64,000 nucleotides of DNA from Claveliimonas bilis (GTDB taxonomy: Bacteria > Bacillota > Clostridia > Lachnospirales > Lachnospiraceae): contig NZ_AP027742.1 of assembly GCF_030296775.1 (NCBI RefSeq), forward strand, positions 1,674,001-1,738,000, in the 5' to 3' direction. Below the pieces are notes generated by a model. That model did no database searches, was not told where the DNA came from, and worked only from the letters and a program-made list of their open reading frames with translations. Of this stretch, positions 10,180 to 18,940 are shown piece after piece. Both the position numbers and the translations under genes were made by a program. Positions within the stretch are counted from its first letter, which is position 1, and each line of letters begins with the position of its first letter.

Positions 10180-11118
10180 ATGCAGTATATAAGAGGAATT
10201 GAATCCTACAGCTGTGGAGAGAGAAGTGCTGTGACGCTGGGAAAATTTGACGGGCTTCACAGAGGACATCAAAAGCTGGTGGAAAGAGTACGTGAATATG
10301 CAAAGACAGAAGGGGTAAGAAGCATTGTATGTGCTTTTGATATGCTTCCTCTTCGCGAGAGGATGCACATGCCCGGTAAAGTGCTGATGACAAAGGAGGA
10401 AAGGGCAGATCATCTGGAAGGAAAGGTTGATTTTCTGGTAGACTGTCCATTTACCGAGAAATTCAGTGAAATGGAAGCCGAGGATTTTATTCGGGACATA
10501 CTGGCGGATACCTTCCATGCCTCATATGTCGTGGTGGGAACGGATTTTCACTTTGGTCATGGGAAGAAGGGAGATGTGCGTATGCTGGAAAAATACCAGG
10601 AAGAATACGGATATCACCTGGAAGTAATTGAGAAGGAACGGTATGGAGAACGTGTGATCAGCAGCAGTTATATCCGTGAAGCACTCAAAGAAGGGGATAT
10701 GTCTCTGGCAGAGACTCTTCTTGGATACCCGTACAGTGTGACAGGGATCGTAGAACACGGAAAACAGCTTGGAAGAACCCTGGGTTTTCCCACAATTAAT
10801 GTGGCGCCTCCCCAAGAGAAACTCCTCCCGCCCAATGGCGTTTATTTAGGGCAGATTTGTATGGACGGAATTTGGTACAATGCTATAGGAAATGTAGGGG
10901 TGAAACCTACTGTGACAGACAGCGGGCGTATGCTGGTGGAAAGTTATCTGATCGGATACAGCGGGGATGCGTACGGAAAAGAAACAAAGATCCGTATCAG
11001 GCATTTTTGCAGGCCGGAGAAGAAATTTGCAGATGTTCAGGATATGAAAAATCAGGTAAATGCAGATATTGCACATGCCGAAGCGTTTTTTGCGGAAAAG
11101 GCCGGATATCCGGAATAG
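10180..11118 (+). CDS. ribF: bifunctional riboflavin kinase/FAD synthetase RibF
   Basis: A 312-residue enzyme converting riboflavin to FMN and FAD. The N-terminal nucleotidyltransferase domain shows GKFDGLHRGHQKL and the HFGHGKKGD region. The C-terminal kinase domain starts at GRTLGFPTINV. The ATG at 10180 has GGAAGGGA just upstream; the in-frame ATG at 10165 has no SD, so the shorter form is preferred. It is the last gene of the infB operon. Confidence 0.94.
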   Translation: MQYIRGIESYSCGERSAVTLGKFDGLHRGHQKLVERVREYAKTEGVRSIVCAFDMLPLRERMHMPGKVLMTKEERADHLEGKVDFLVDCPFTEKFSEMEAEDFIRDILADTFHASYVVVGTDFHFGHGKKGDVRMLEKYQEEYGYHLEVIEKERYGERVISSSYIREALKEGDMSLAETLLGYPYSVTGIVEHGKQLGRTLGFPTINVAPPQEKLLPPNGVYLGQICMDGIWYNAIGNVGVKPTVTDSGRMLVESYLIGYSGDAYGKETKIRIRHFCRPEKKFADVQDMKNQVNADIAHAEAFFAEKAGYPE

Positions 11119-11173
11119 AAAAGGCTGCTTGAAAAAGCATCTGGGTAAAAGCGAAGAGTATTTGAAGAAAAGG

Positions 11174-11202
11174 TTTACAATACAGAAGTCCTGTGTTATA
11201 CT
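11174..11202 (+). promoter_or_regulatory. sigma-A promoter of rpsO
   Basis: TTTACA (11174-11179) and TATACT (11197-11202) are separated by 17 bases. They give rpsO its own start independent of the ribF operon. Confidence 0.75.
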
Positions 11203-11208
11203 AGGCAG

Positions 11209-11292
11209 GTATGAACAGCCGGTGTTCGGTAACTGGATCACTCCGACCATTACTTAATGCAGGCCAAGTAGAAAGAATATAAGGAGGAAAAC
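11209..11292 (+). promoter_or_regulatory. rpsO leader, possible S15 autoregulatory RNA
   Basis: About 85 bases of leader separate the promoter from the SD of rpsO. It contains a small stem CCGGT/ACTGG (near 11219-11237) and further self-complementary bases around CTCCGACC. S15 represses its own translation through leader structures in several bacteria, so a similar role is plausible. I did not match a specific Rfam fold. Confidence 0.4.
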
Positions 11293-11295
11293 AAA

Positions 11296-11562
11296 ATGAT
11301 AACAAAAGAGCAGAAAGCACAGATTATTGCTGAATACGGAAGAGGAGAAGGAGATACAGGATCTCCGGAAGTGCAGATCGCAATTCTGACAGCAAGAATC
11401 AACGACCTGACAGATCATTTCAAGGCAAATCCGAAGGATCATCATTCCAGAAGAGGACTTCTGAAAATGGTTGGTCAGAGAAGAGGTCTTCTGGCTTATC
11501 TTAGAAAGAAAGATATCGAAAGATATCGTGCACTGATCGAAAGACTTGGACTTAGAAAATAA
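11296..11562 (+). CDS. rpsO: 30S ribosomal protein S15
   Basis: An 88-residue protein of usual length that binds the central domain of 16S rRNA. It shows [23 protein letters not shown] and the [17 protein letters not shown] helix. The SD AAGGAGG is strong. It has its own promoter and terminator and precedes pnp, an order common across bacteria. Confidence 0.98.
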   Translation: MITKEQKAQIIAEYGRGEGDTGSPEVQIAILTARINDLTDHFKANPKDHHSRRGLLKMVGQRRGLLAYLRKKDIERYRALIERLGLRK

Positions 11563-11590
11563 TTTGTCCGGTATTTCAAAGGGCTTAGGA

Positions 11591-11618
11591 AAAGGGTGTC
11601 CGTATGACACCCTTTTTT
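11591..11618 (+). terminator. intrinsic terminator after rpsO
   Basis: AAAGGGTGTC (11591-11600), a five-base loop, and GACACCCTTT (11606-11615) form a 10-bp stem running into TTTTTT. Confidence 0.9.
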
Positions 11619-11619
11619 C

Positions 11620-11648
11620 TTGCTTATGAGAGCTGTATATGCTATAAT
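11620..11648 (+). promoter_or_regulatory. sigma-A promoter of pnp
   Basis: TTGCTT (11620-11625) and TATAAT (11643-11648) are separated by 17 bases. The -35 box directly abuts the rpsO terminator. Confidence 0.75.
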
Positions 11649-11663
11649 ATTTTAGACTGCGAG

Positions 11664-11721
11664 CGGGAGAAAAATCCCGAGACCACTGAAAAGCGTATTT
11701 GTCTCAAATACTTTTTTCAGT
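11664..11721 (+). promoter_or_regulatory. structured pnp leader with possible pseudoknot
   Basis: Two hairpins follow the promoter. CGGGA/TCCCG (11664-11668, 11675-11679) is the first. The second is a longer one with ACTGAAAA/TTTTCAGT outside (11685-11692, 11714-11721) and GTATTT/AAATAC inside (11695-11700, 11706-11711). The five-base loop GTCTC (11701-11705) is exactly complementary to GAGAC at 11679-11683, so a pseudoknot or an alternative fold is possible. PNPase regulates its own leader in enteric bacteria; the role here is inferred. Confidence 0.55.
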
Positions 11722-11771
11722 AGTTTCGGTATTGCCTGCTGCAGCATAAAAGTAAGATGAAGGAGAATGAC

Positions 11772-13859
11772 ATGTACAAGAAGTATGAAATGGAATTAGC
11801 CGGAAGAACTCTGTGCGTGGATGTAGACAGAGTGGCAAAGCAGGCAAACGGTGCGGTTTTAATGCACTATGGGGATACGACAGTGCTGTGTACGGCCACA
11901 GCGTCAGAAAAGCCGCGTGAGGGAATTGATTTCTTTCCCTTAAGTGTAGAATATAATGAGAGAATGTACGCAGTTGGAAAGATTCCGGGAGGATTTAACA
12001 AGCGTGAGGGGAAAGCATCTGAAAATGCGATCCTTACCTGCCGTGTAATTGACCGCCCGATGCGTCCTCTTTTCCCAAAAGATTACAGGAATGATGTTAC
12101 ACTGGAAAATCTTGTGTTGTCTGTAGATCAGGACTGCTCACCGGAGCTTACAGCTATGCTGGGAGCAGCAATTGCAACCTGTATTTCAGATATTCCTTTT
12201 GACGGTCCGATTTCCACTACTCAGGTAGGACTGGTTGATGGAGAATTTGTATTCAATCCGACAGCAGCACAGAAGGAAGTTTCAGAACTTTCCCTTACCG
12301 TTGCTTCTACGAAGGAAAAGGTGATCATGATCGAAGCAGGAGCAAACGAAGTTCCGGAAGAGCGCATGATCGAGGCAATCTATGCAGCTCATGAGCTGAA
12401 TCAGAAGGTGATCGCATTTATTGATCAGATCGTGGCAGAATGTGGTAAGCCGAAGCATTCCTATGAAAGCTTTGCAGTTCCGGAAGAACTGTTTGCAGCG
12501 ATCCGGGAGATCGTAACTCCGCAGGAGATGGAAGAAGCAGTCTTCACAGATGACAAACAGACAAGAGAGGAAAACATCCGCCAGATTACAGATAGACTGG
12601 AAGAAGCCTTTGCAGATAATGAAGAGTGGCTGGCAAAACTTCCGGAGGCAGTATATCAGTATCAGAAGAAAACGGTACGTAAGATGATCCTGAAAGATCA
12701 TAAGCGTCCGGACGGAAGAGCAATTGACCAGATCCGTCCTCTTTCAGCAGAAATCGACCTGATCCCAAGAGTACACGGTTCTGCTATGTTTACAAGAGGA
12801 CAGACACAGATCTGTACTATTACGACTCTGGCTCCTCTTGCAGAGGCACAGAGACTGGATGGCCTGGACGAGGCAGAGACATCCAAGCGGTATATGCATC
12901 ACTATAATTTCCCGTCCTACTCTGTAGGTGAGACAAGACCGTCCAGAGGACCGGGACGTCGTGAGATCGGCCATGGGGCTTTAGCAGAGCGCGCCCTTGT
13001 TCCTGTACTTCCGGATGAAAATGAATTTCCATATGCGATCCGTACTGTATCAGAGACATTCGAATCCAATGGATCCACTTCACAGGCAAGTATCTGTGCA
13101 TCATCCATGTCTCTGATGGCTGCCGGAGTACCGATCCATTCTGCAGTTGCAGGAATTTCCGCAGGTCTCGTGACAGGAGATACAGATGACGATTATCTTG
13201 TACTGACCGACATCCAGGGCCTGGAAGACTTCTTTGGAGACATGGACTTCAAGGTGGCTGGTACACATAAGGGTATTACAGCAATCCAGATGGATATTAA
13301 GATCCATGGATTGACAAGACCGATCATTGAGGAAGCGATCGCCGCTACAAAGAAAGCGCGTACCTATATTCTTGATGAGGTTATGTCAAAGGCAATCAGC
13401 GAGCCGAGACCGGAAGTGGGACCGTATGCTCCGAAGATCATCCAGATGCAGATCGATCCTCAGAAGATTGGCGATGTAGTAGGCCAGAGAGGAAAGACAA
13501 TCAACGCTATTATTGAGGAGACTGGAGTTAAGATCGATATCACAGACGATGGCGCTGTGTCCATCTGCGGAACAGAAGCAAAAGGAATGGAGAGAGCGAA
13601 ACGTCTGATCGAGATCATCGTCAGTGATTTTGAAGCCGGACAGGTACTGGAAGGCAAAGTGGTCAGCATCAAAGAATTTGGTGCATTCCTTGAGTTTGCC
13701 CCAGGTAAAGAGGGAATGGTTCACATTTCCAAGCTTTCCAAAGAACGAGTAAAACAGGTGGAAGATGTACTGACACTTGGAGATGTAGTAAAGGTTGTAT
13801 GCCTTGGAAAAGATAAGATGGGACGTTTCTCCTTCAGCATGAAGGACGTTGCAGAATAA
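11772..13859 (+). CDS. pnp: polyribonucleotide nucleotidyltransferase (PNPase)
   Basis: A 695-residue 3'-5' phosphorolytic exoribonuclease. It contains two RNase PH domains (FTRGQTQ and the GRREIGHGALAERAL active-site segment in the second), a KH domain (VVGQRGKTINAI) and a C-terminal S1 domain ending at FSFSMKDVAE. The ATG at 11772 is chosen because AAGGAG lies at 11760-11765; the in-frame ATG at 11757 lies upstream of this SD. Confidence 0.97.
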   Translation: MYKKYEMELAGRTLCVDVDRVAKQANGAVLMHYGDTTVLCTATASEKPREGIDFFPLSVEYNERMYAVGKIPGGFNKREGKASENAILTCRVIDRPMRPLFPKDYRNDVTLENLVLSVDQDCSPELTAMLGAAIATCISDIPFDGPISTTQVGLVDGEFVFNPTAAQKEVSELSLTVASTKEKVIMIEAGANEVPEERMIEAIYAAHELNQKVIAFIDQIVAECGKPKHSYESFAVPEELFAAIREIVTPQEMEEAVFTDDKQTREENIRQITDRLEEAFADNEEWLAKLPEAVYQYQKKTVRKMILKDHKRPDGRAIDQIRPLSAEIDLIPRVHGSAMFTRGQTQICTITTLAPLAEAQRLDGLDEAETSKRYMHHYNFPSYSVGETRPSRGPGRREIGHGALAERALVPVLPDENEFPYAIRTVSETFESNGSTSQASICASSMSLMAAGVPIHSAVAGISAGLVTGDTDDDYLVLTDIQGLEDFFGDMDFKVAGTHKGITAIQMDIKIHGLTRPIIEEAIAATKKARTYILDEVMSKAISEPRPEVGPYAPKIIQMQIDPQKIGDVVGQRGKTINAIIEETGVKIDITDDGAVSICGTEAKGMERAKRLIEIIVSDFEAGQVLEGKVVSIKEFGAFLEFAPGKEGMVHISKLSKERVKQVEDVLTLGDVVKVVCLGKDKMGRFSFSMKDVAE

Positions 13860-13880
13860 GAAAAAGAGAAAATGACAGAG

Positions 13881-13910
13881 GGTCATATGCGAATGCATAT
13901 GGCCTTTTTT
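13881..13910 (+). terminator. intrinsic terminator after pnp
   Basis: GGTCATATGC and GCATATGGCC (one G-U pair) form a 10-bp stem around GAAT, followed by six Ts. Confidence 0.9.
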
Positions 13911-13913
13911 CTT

Positions 13914-13943
13914 GTAATAAAATGCTCTGCCTTACATATATAT
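13914..13943 (+). promoter_or_regulatory. possible sigma-E promoter of the spoIIIA operon
   Basis: GTAATAAA (13914-13921) lies 13 bases upstream of CATATATAT (13935-13943). This resembles sigma-E elements (xxATAxx, spacer about 14, CATAxxxT). spoIIIA operons are sigma-E dependent in Bacillus subtilis. No sigma-A promoter is evident here. Confidence 0.45.
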
Positions 13944-13964
13944 GGGTTAAAGAGGTGGACAAAG

Positions 13965-14882
13965 ATGGAAAAAAACAGAGTTTTAAAAATCCTTCCCGGC
14001 AGGGTCAGAGAGATGATAGAGAAGGAGATTGATACTTATGAGGGACTTCAGGAGATCAAGCTTAGAACCGGAAAACCGCTTCTGATGAGATGCGGAGGGG
14101 AGGAATACATTCCCGGAAGAGGACATCCCTATATCGTGACAGCGGAGGACGTCAGGGAGACCATTGACTACGCCAGCAATTATTCCCTCTATGCTTATGA
14201 AGAGGAAATGAGGCAGGGGTTTATTACGATTGAAGGAGGACACCGGGTAGGCATGACAGGACAGGCAATCCTGGAAAAAGGACAGGTAAAGAATCTGAAA
14301 TATATTTCCTCGGTAAATATCCGCATTTCTCATGAGGTACAAGGATGCGCGGATCAGGTGTTTCCATTCATTCTGTGCAGACGCCAGCTTAAGCATACGC
14401 TGATCATATCGCCGCCCGGGTGCGGGAAGACCACGCTCCTTCGGGACATGATACGGCAGATATCCGACGGCAACCAATATATAAAAGGGATGACAGTGGG
14501 GGTAGTGGATGAAAGATCGGAAATTGCCGGATGCTATATGGGAGTGGCACAGAATCATCTTGGCATCCGCACGGACGTACTGGATGGATGCCCGAAAGCA
14601 GAAGGGATGATCATGCTGATCCGATCTATGGCTCCCCAGGTTATTGCAGTAGATGAGATTGGCGCCCGGGAAGATGTACATGCCATCGAATATGCCATGC
14701 ACTGCGGATGCAGAATGCTGGCTACCATGCATGGTGCCTCAATCGAGGAACTTAGGAGAAAGCCTGTGTCGGGGAAAATGATGGAAGAAAAGAGATTTGA
14801 ACGATATATCATACTGGAAGGGAAGGCGAAGATCCAAGGGATATATGATGAAAACGGGAAACTTATGGAGAAGAAGATATGA
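13965..14882 (+). CDS. spoIIIAA: stage III sporulation protein AA (ATPase)
   Basis: A 305-residue secretion-type ATPase of the SpoIIIA-SpoIIQ feeding-tube complex in the mother-cell membrane. The Walker A motif is PPGCGKTTLLRDM; a Walker B-like AVDEIGAREDV and the GMTVGVVDERSEIAG block follow. I start at ATG 13965 (SD AGAGGTGG); an open upstream extension runs through the pnp terminator and is not real. It overlaps spoIIIAB by 4 bases. Confidence 0.95.
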   Translation: MEKNRVLKILPGRVREMIEKEIDTYEGLQEIKLRTGKPLLMRCGGEEYIPGRGHPYIVTAEDVRETIDYASNYSLYAYEEEMRQGFITIEGGHRVGMTGQAILEKGQVKNLKYISSVNIRISHEVQGCADQVFPFILCRRQLKHTLIISPPGCGKTTLLRDMIRQISDGNQYIKGMTVGVVDERSEIAGCYMGVAQNHLGIRTDVLDGCPKAEGMIMLIRSMAPQVIAVDEIGAREDVHAIEYAMHCGCRMLATMHGASIEELRRKPVSGKMMEEKRFERYIILEGKAKIQGIYDENGKLMEKKI

Positions 14883-15400
14883 TGCTGCAGGCGGTGGGAG
14901 GGACTCTTGTTATTGCTTCAGCCTTCCTTATAGGATGGAGAGCTTCAGAGGACCTGGAAAAGGAATACCGGCAGCTGGGAGAACTTCAGAGGATCAGCAG
15001 TATGCTGCAGGGGGAAATCCGTTATGCCAGAGCCTTTCTGGCAGAAGCCTTTGGCAGCATTGCACGGACAGTACAGGAGCCGTACAAGAGCTGGATGCTG
15101 GAAATGCATCAAAGGATGAATGCAAAGGAAAGCGGAAGCTTTGCATGTATCTGGGAGAAGACGGCCAGAGAATGCCTGGCGGATCTGTCCATTAGCGATA
15201 TAGAGAAAAGAAGACTTTATGATCTGGGAAAATATTTGGGCAATGCAGATACACAAATGCAGCTGACCCATTTGAAAATGTATGAAGAACAGCTGGAGAT
15301 CTTAAGGGCGGAAAAGCGTCAGAGTCTGCATACAAAGAAAAAGCTGTACCGGGTTCTGGGAGCCGTCGGGGGAATATTTTTGGCAATACTGCTGATATAA
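14879..15400 (+). CDS. spoIIIAB: stage III sporulation protein AB
   Basis: A 173-residue membrane protein with one N-terminal segment (about 4-20), a long alpha-helical cytoplasmic part resembling a type II secretion F protein, and a C-terminal hydrophobic segment (LGAVGGIFLAILLI). Its start overlaps the spoIIIAA stop (ATGA). Confidence 0.92.
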   Translation: MMLQAVGGTLVIASAFLIGWRASEDLEKEYRQLGELQRISSMLQGEIRYARAFLAEAFGSIARTVQEPYKSWMLEMHQRMNAKESGSFACIWEKTARECLADLSISDIEKRRLYDLGKYLGNADTQMQLTHLKMYEEQLEILRAEKRQSLHTKKKLYRVLGAVGGIFLAILLI

Positions 15401-15410
15401 GGAGGCATTC

Positions 15411-15605
15411 ATGGAAGTAAATCTGATCTTTAAAATAGCAGCTGTGGGAATACTGGTATCGGTGTTAAGTCAGGTACTGAAACACAGCGGAAGGGAGGAA
15501 CAGGCCTTTCTCACCAGTCTTGCCGGACTGCTTTTGGTACTCTTTTGGATCGTTCCTTATATTTATGATCTGTTTGCGGCGATACAGGAGTTGTTTTCGC
15601 TGTAG
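15411..15605 (+). CDS. spoIIIAC: stage III sporulation protein AC
   Basis: A 64-residue protein with two membrane segments, the usual size. It shows VNLIFKIAAVGILVSVLSQVLKHSGR at the N-terminus and SLAGLLLVLFWIVPYIYDLF near the end. It belongs to the sporulation channel and precedes spoIIIAD. Confidence 0.93.
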   Translation: MEVNLIFKIAAVGILVSVLSQVLKHSGREEQAFLTSLAGLLLVLFWIVPYIYDLFAAIQELFSL

Positions 15606-15645
15606 ATCCTAAGAAGCAGGGAAACACAAGGAAAGAAGGGGAAAA

Positions 15646-16032
15646 ATGGGTATGCTGCAGATTGGTCTCCTGGGCGTGGCGGGGGCATTACTTGCAATAC
15701 AGTTTAAGGGAGGAAAAACAGAATACGGGATTTATATATGTGCGGGAATCAGCCTTATCATCTTTTTGGGCATTTTAAGCCGACTTACAGTGGTGCTTGA
15801 TATTATGGAGGAAATTGCGGGATATATTGACCTTGCGCCTGCTTATACAGGAATGCTGATAAAAATGCTGGGCATTACATATGTGGCGGAATTTTCTTCC
15901 GCCATATGCCGGGATGCCGGATATCAGACGATCGCACAGCAGATTGAAATTTTCGGAAAGGCAGTGGTTCTGGTTCTGGGATTGCCGGTAATCCTGGCCC
16001 TTTTGGAAATGATAAGGGATTTTTTGGCATGA
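15646..16032 (+). CDS. spoIIIAD: stage III sporulation protein AD
   Basis: A 128-residue protein with about four membrane segments, homologous to SpoIIIAC in its central part (LIKMLGITYVAEFSSAICRDAGY). It is part of the SpoIIIA channel. SD GAAAGAAGGGG. Overlaps spoIIIAE by four bases. Confidence 0.93.
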   Translation: MGMLQIGLLGVAGALLAIQFKGGKTEYGIYICAGISLIIFLGILSRLTVVLDIMEEIAGYIDLAPAYTGMLIKMLGITYVAEFSSAICRDAGYQTIAQQIEIFGKAVVLVLGLPVILALLEMIRDFLA

Positions 16033-17246
16033 GACGAAAGATAGCAAGGGTATTCGGCGTAACTTTACTGCTCCTTTCCTTCTTTTTCCTGTGGGGGAGC
16101 AAAGAGATACCGGTTAAGGCGGCTGATATTGCGGAAAATGAAAAAGCGGAATATGAAGCGGAAACAGAATATGAGGAGACGGAAGCAGGAGACGTTCGGG
16201 CGTACATGGAGGAGAAACTGGAATTTGACGATATTAATCGGGAATTGGAGGGATTGTTTCCTGATGAAAAGCTGGATTTTGGAGAGACAGTGCTCCAGAT
16301 CCTGTCAGGGGATCTCTCTGTTTCGGCGGACCTTTTAAAAAGACTGTGTGCAGATCAGCTCACTTATGCGTTTCAGGTAAATCAGGAAAGCTTAATACAC
16401 ATGCTTTTGATTGCTTTGATCGCAGCGATCTTTACAAAATTTGCAGATGTATTCGATTCCAGGCAGATTTCAGATATCAGTTTTTATATTTTGTACATGT
16501 TGATGATCGCTCTTTGTCTGAATGCATTTCAGAGTGCTGCAGAATGGACGGAAGATGGAATCCGGCTCCTCGCTGATTTCATGCAAGCATTGTGTCCGGT
16601 ATATTTTCTGGCAGTTTCTCTGGCAAAGGGGAGCGTTACGGCAGCGGCTTTTTATAATCTTATTTTATTACTGATCTTCCTGATTGAACTTTTGATCATT
16701 GGTTTCCTTTTGCCGGTAATACATATTTATATGATGATGAAGGTGCTCAACTATCTTTCGGAAGAAGAATATCTGTCACGCTTTACAGAGCTGATAGAAA
16801 CAGTGGTATCCTGGACACTGAAAACGATGCTTGCATGTGTGATCGGGCTGAATACCATACAGGGGCTGATCATGCCTGCTGTGGACAGTGTGAAAAGGAG
16901 CGCAGTGGCAAGAGGCGTGGAAGCGATCCCCGGTATCGGAGACGCTGTAAGCGGAACCGCGGAAGTGATTTTGGGAACGGCTGTTGTAGTGAAAAACGGA
17001 GTGGGAGCAGCCGGAGCAGTCATATGTTTTGCATTGTGCCTTGCACCCCTTATCCAGATTGGAGTAATGGTACTTTTCTATAAACTTGCGGCAGCTTTAG
17101 TGCAGCCGGTGGCAGATAAACGGCTTACCGGCTGTATTGGAGGAATGGCGGATGGCTGTCAGCTCCTGATGCGCATGATATTTACGGCAGGGATTCTTTT
17201 TTTGATAACCATCGCAATTGTTGCGGCAACGACAAGCAGCGTATAA
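16029..17246 (+). CDS. spoIIIAE: stage III sporulation protein AE
   Basis: The 405-residue polytopic membrane component of the spoIIIA channel. It has a cleavable-looking N-terminal hydrophobic segment (VFGVTLLLLSFFFLWGS), then an acidic extracytoplasmic stretch (ENEKAEYEAETEYEETEAG) and seven or so membrane segments. Family blocks include AVDSVKRSAVARGVEAIPGIGDAV and the Gly-rich end of that region. Confidence 0.93.
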   Translation: MRRKIARVFGVTLLLLSFFFLWGSKEIPVKAADIAENEKAEYEAETEYEETEAGDVRAYMEEKLEFDDINRELEGLFPDEKLDFGETVLQILSGDLSVSADLLKRLCADQLTYAFQVNQESLIHMLLIALIAAIFTKFADVFDSRQISDISFYILYMLMIALCLNAFQSAAEWTEDGIRLLADFMQALCPVYFLAVSLAKGSVTAAAFYNLILLLIFLIELLIIGFLLPVIHIYMMMKVLNYLSEEEYLSRFTELIETVVSWTLKTMLACVIGLNTIQGLIMPAVDSVKRSAVARGVEAIPGIGDAVSGTAEVILGTAVVVKNGVGAAGAVICFALCLAPLIQIGVMVLFYKLAAALVQPVADKRLTGCIGGMADGCQLLMRMIFTAGILFLITIAIVAATTSSV

Positions 17247-17266
17247 AAGAAAGAGGGGGAAAATAC

Positions 17267-17611
17267 ATGTTCCAGTATCTTTATGATTGGATGCAAAGTA
17301 TTGCCTATTTTATGATACTTATTACAATTCTGATGCATGTTATCCCAAATCAGGGATACCAGAAATACATTCGTTTTTTTACGGGAGCGCTTCTTGTCAT
17401 CCTCCTTTTAACACCTGTCTGGAAGCTGACAGGAATGAGCGAGGACATACGGAAGATTTATGAAGGGAGTGATTATGAAGAAGCGGTAGAACGGATCGAA
17501 GAAGCAGGCGCCGATCCTGGAGATATGGGACAGCAAAGAACCGGAGAAGTCGGGAAAGCAGGAGAAGAGGAAACGGAGATCAAGGTGGAGGAGATTCAGA
17601 TTGGAAGGTGA
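17267..17611 (+). CDS. spoIIIAF: stage III sporulation protein AF, short form
   Basis: A 114-residue protein with two N-terminal membrane segments (about 10-28 and 36-54) typical of SpoIIIAF (LYDWMQSIAYFMILITILMH, then YQKYIRFFTGALLVILLLTP). In B. subtilis the protein is about 200 residues and its soluble part is a ring-building fold. Here the soluble part is only about 60 residues, low-complexity and Glu/Gly-rich. The end overlaps the start of spoIIIAG by 11 bases. Confidence 0.85.
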   Translation: MFQYLYDWMQSIAYFMILITILMHVIPNQGYQKYIRFFTGALLVILLLTPVWKLTGMSEDIRKIYEGSDYEEAVERIEEAGADPGDMGQQRTGEVGKAGEEETEIKVEEIQIGR

Positions 17612-18215
17612 AAAAAGAGAAAAAATAGGGGAGCGCTTTTTGAAAATATTAGGACAGAGAAAATTTCCAAAAAAGGACAGTCTGGTGATCCTCCTTTTAT
17701 GCGGGGTTCTCCTTTTGGTCATAGCCCTCCCTGTATCGAAAGGGGAGACGGATGAAGAGGGGATGGCAGAAGAAAGGAGGGCTGCCGGAATGTCAGAAAC
17801 GGATGGAGGAAATTATGCTGATTATCTGGAAACACGGCTTGAAGACACCCTGTCACGGGTGTCGGGAGTTGGGAAGGTAAAAGTTATGGTGACTCTGGGA
17901 TCCACAGCAGAAAAGGTCATTGAAAAGGACAGCCAGACAGAGAGTGAAAATGTAACGGAGGAAGACAGCCAGGGCGGAGTCCGCTCTACAGTAAGGAACT
18001 CCTCAGATGTAGTTACCGTATATGGAGAGGAGGAGCAGGGGGAAGGAGGGACGCCCTATGTAACAAAGGAGCTGAGCCCGAAAGTAGAGGGAATTGTAGT
18101 GATTGCGGAAGGAGGGGATAAGGGAGTTGTGGTACAGAATATAACGGAAGCAGTCCAAGCATTATTTGGAGTAGACACGCATAAAATTAAGGTAATGAAG
18201 CTCAATGAAAAATAA
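17601..18215 (+). CDS. spoIIIAG: stage III sporulation protein AG
   Basis: A 204-residue ring-forming protein of the feeding tube, with one membrane segment (SLVILLLCGVLLLVIALPV) and a C-terminal ring-building domain (LSRVSGVGKVKVMVTLGSTAEKVIEKD, then VEGIVVIAEGGDKGVV). It starts with TTG at 17601 behind GGAGGAG, inside the end of spoIIIAF. Confidence 0.92.
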   Translation: MEGEKREKIGERFLKILGQRKFPKKDSLVILLLCGVLLLVIALPVSKGETDEEGMAEERRAAGMSETDGGNYADYLETRLEDTLSRVSGVGKVKVMVTLGSTAEKVIEKDSQTESENVTEEDSQGGVRSTVRNSSDVVTVYGEEEQGEGGTPYVTKELSPKVEGIVVIAEGGDKGVVVQNITEAVQALFGVDTHKIKVMKLNEK

Positions 18216-18226
18216 GGAGGAGAAAA

Positions 18227-18862
18227 GTGAAAAAAATATTCAGAAAAAATCAGATTATTATTGCCGCACTTGCAGTTATGATCGCGGCCGCCGGATATCT
18301 TAATTATTCCGGGCGCCTTTTTGGCGAGAAAGATGATGCGGCACAGACCAGCGGCGAACTGGCAAACCAGGAACTTCTGGATATTTCAGAAGAAGATGTG
18401 ACAGCAAATACAGAAGATATTGAAAGTCAGGATGGGGAAGCGGCAGATGACGGGACGGTGGAGGGTACGCCGGGAGAAGCGGTCCTTACCAGTGGAGAGA
18501 CCAGCGCAGTCGTGGCGGAAGCTAAGGTCACAAGAGAACAGGTGAGGGCAAAGAATAAGGAAGATCTTCTGGCGATCATTGATAATCAAAGCTTAAGCGA
18601 CGAACAAAAAACGGAAGCGGTAAATCAGATGGTTGAGATGACGGATCTGGCGGAAAAAGAAGCGGCGGCAGAGACATTGCTTGCATCCAAAGGGTTTTCA
18701 GAAGCTGTAGTAAGTCTGACTTCAGACAGCGCAGATGTTGTGGTGGATGCAGCGGAGCTTACTGACGCAAACCGGGCGCAGATCGAGGATATTATTACAA
18801 GAAAAACGGGAGTGGCCGCGCAGAATATTGTTATTACCCCGGTTCATGCTGAAGCGGAGTAA
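18227..18862 (+). CDS. spoIIIAH: stage III sporulation protein AH
   Basis: A 211-residue protein with one membrane segment (IIIAALAVMIAAAGYLNYSG), an acidic linker and a C-terminal domain (KNKEDLLAIIDNQSLSDEQKTEAVNQM, then ASKGFSEAVVSLTSDSADVVV). It is the mother-cell partner of the forespore protein SpoIIQ. It is the last gene of the operon. Confidence 0.93.
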   Translation: MKKIFRKNQIIIAALAVMIAAAGYLNYSGRLFGEKDDAAQTSGELANQELLDISEEDVTANTEDIESQDGEAADDGTVEGTPGEAVLTSGETSAVVAEAKVTREQVRAKNKEDLLAIIDNQSLSDEQKTEAVNQMVEMTDLAEKEAAAETLLASKGFSEAVVSLTSDSADVVVDAAELTDANRAQIEDIITRKTGVAAQNIVITPVHAEAE

Positions 18863-18940
18863 ATTTTACAGAGATTTAACAGTGTGAACCCGGAGATTTC
18901 AAAAAGATAGTGTAAAATAGCAGCAAAGAAAAGGTTTCTA

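Noticed and set aside
13872-13964. Longer start for SpoIIIAA
   Set aside because: It would translate through the pnp terminator hairpin and encodes no conserved residues.
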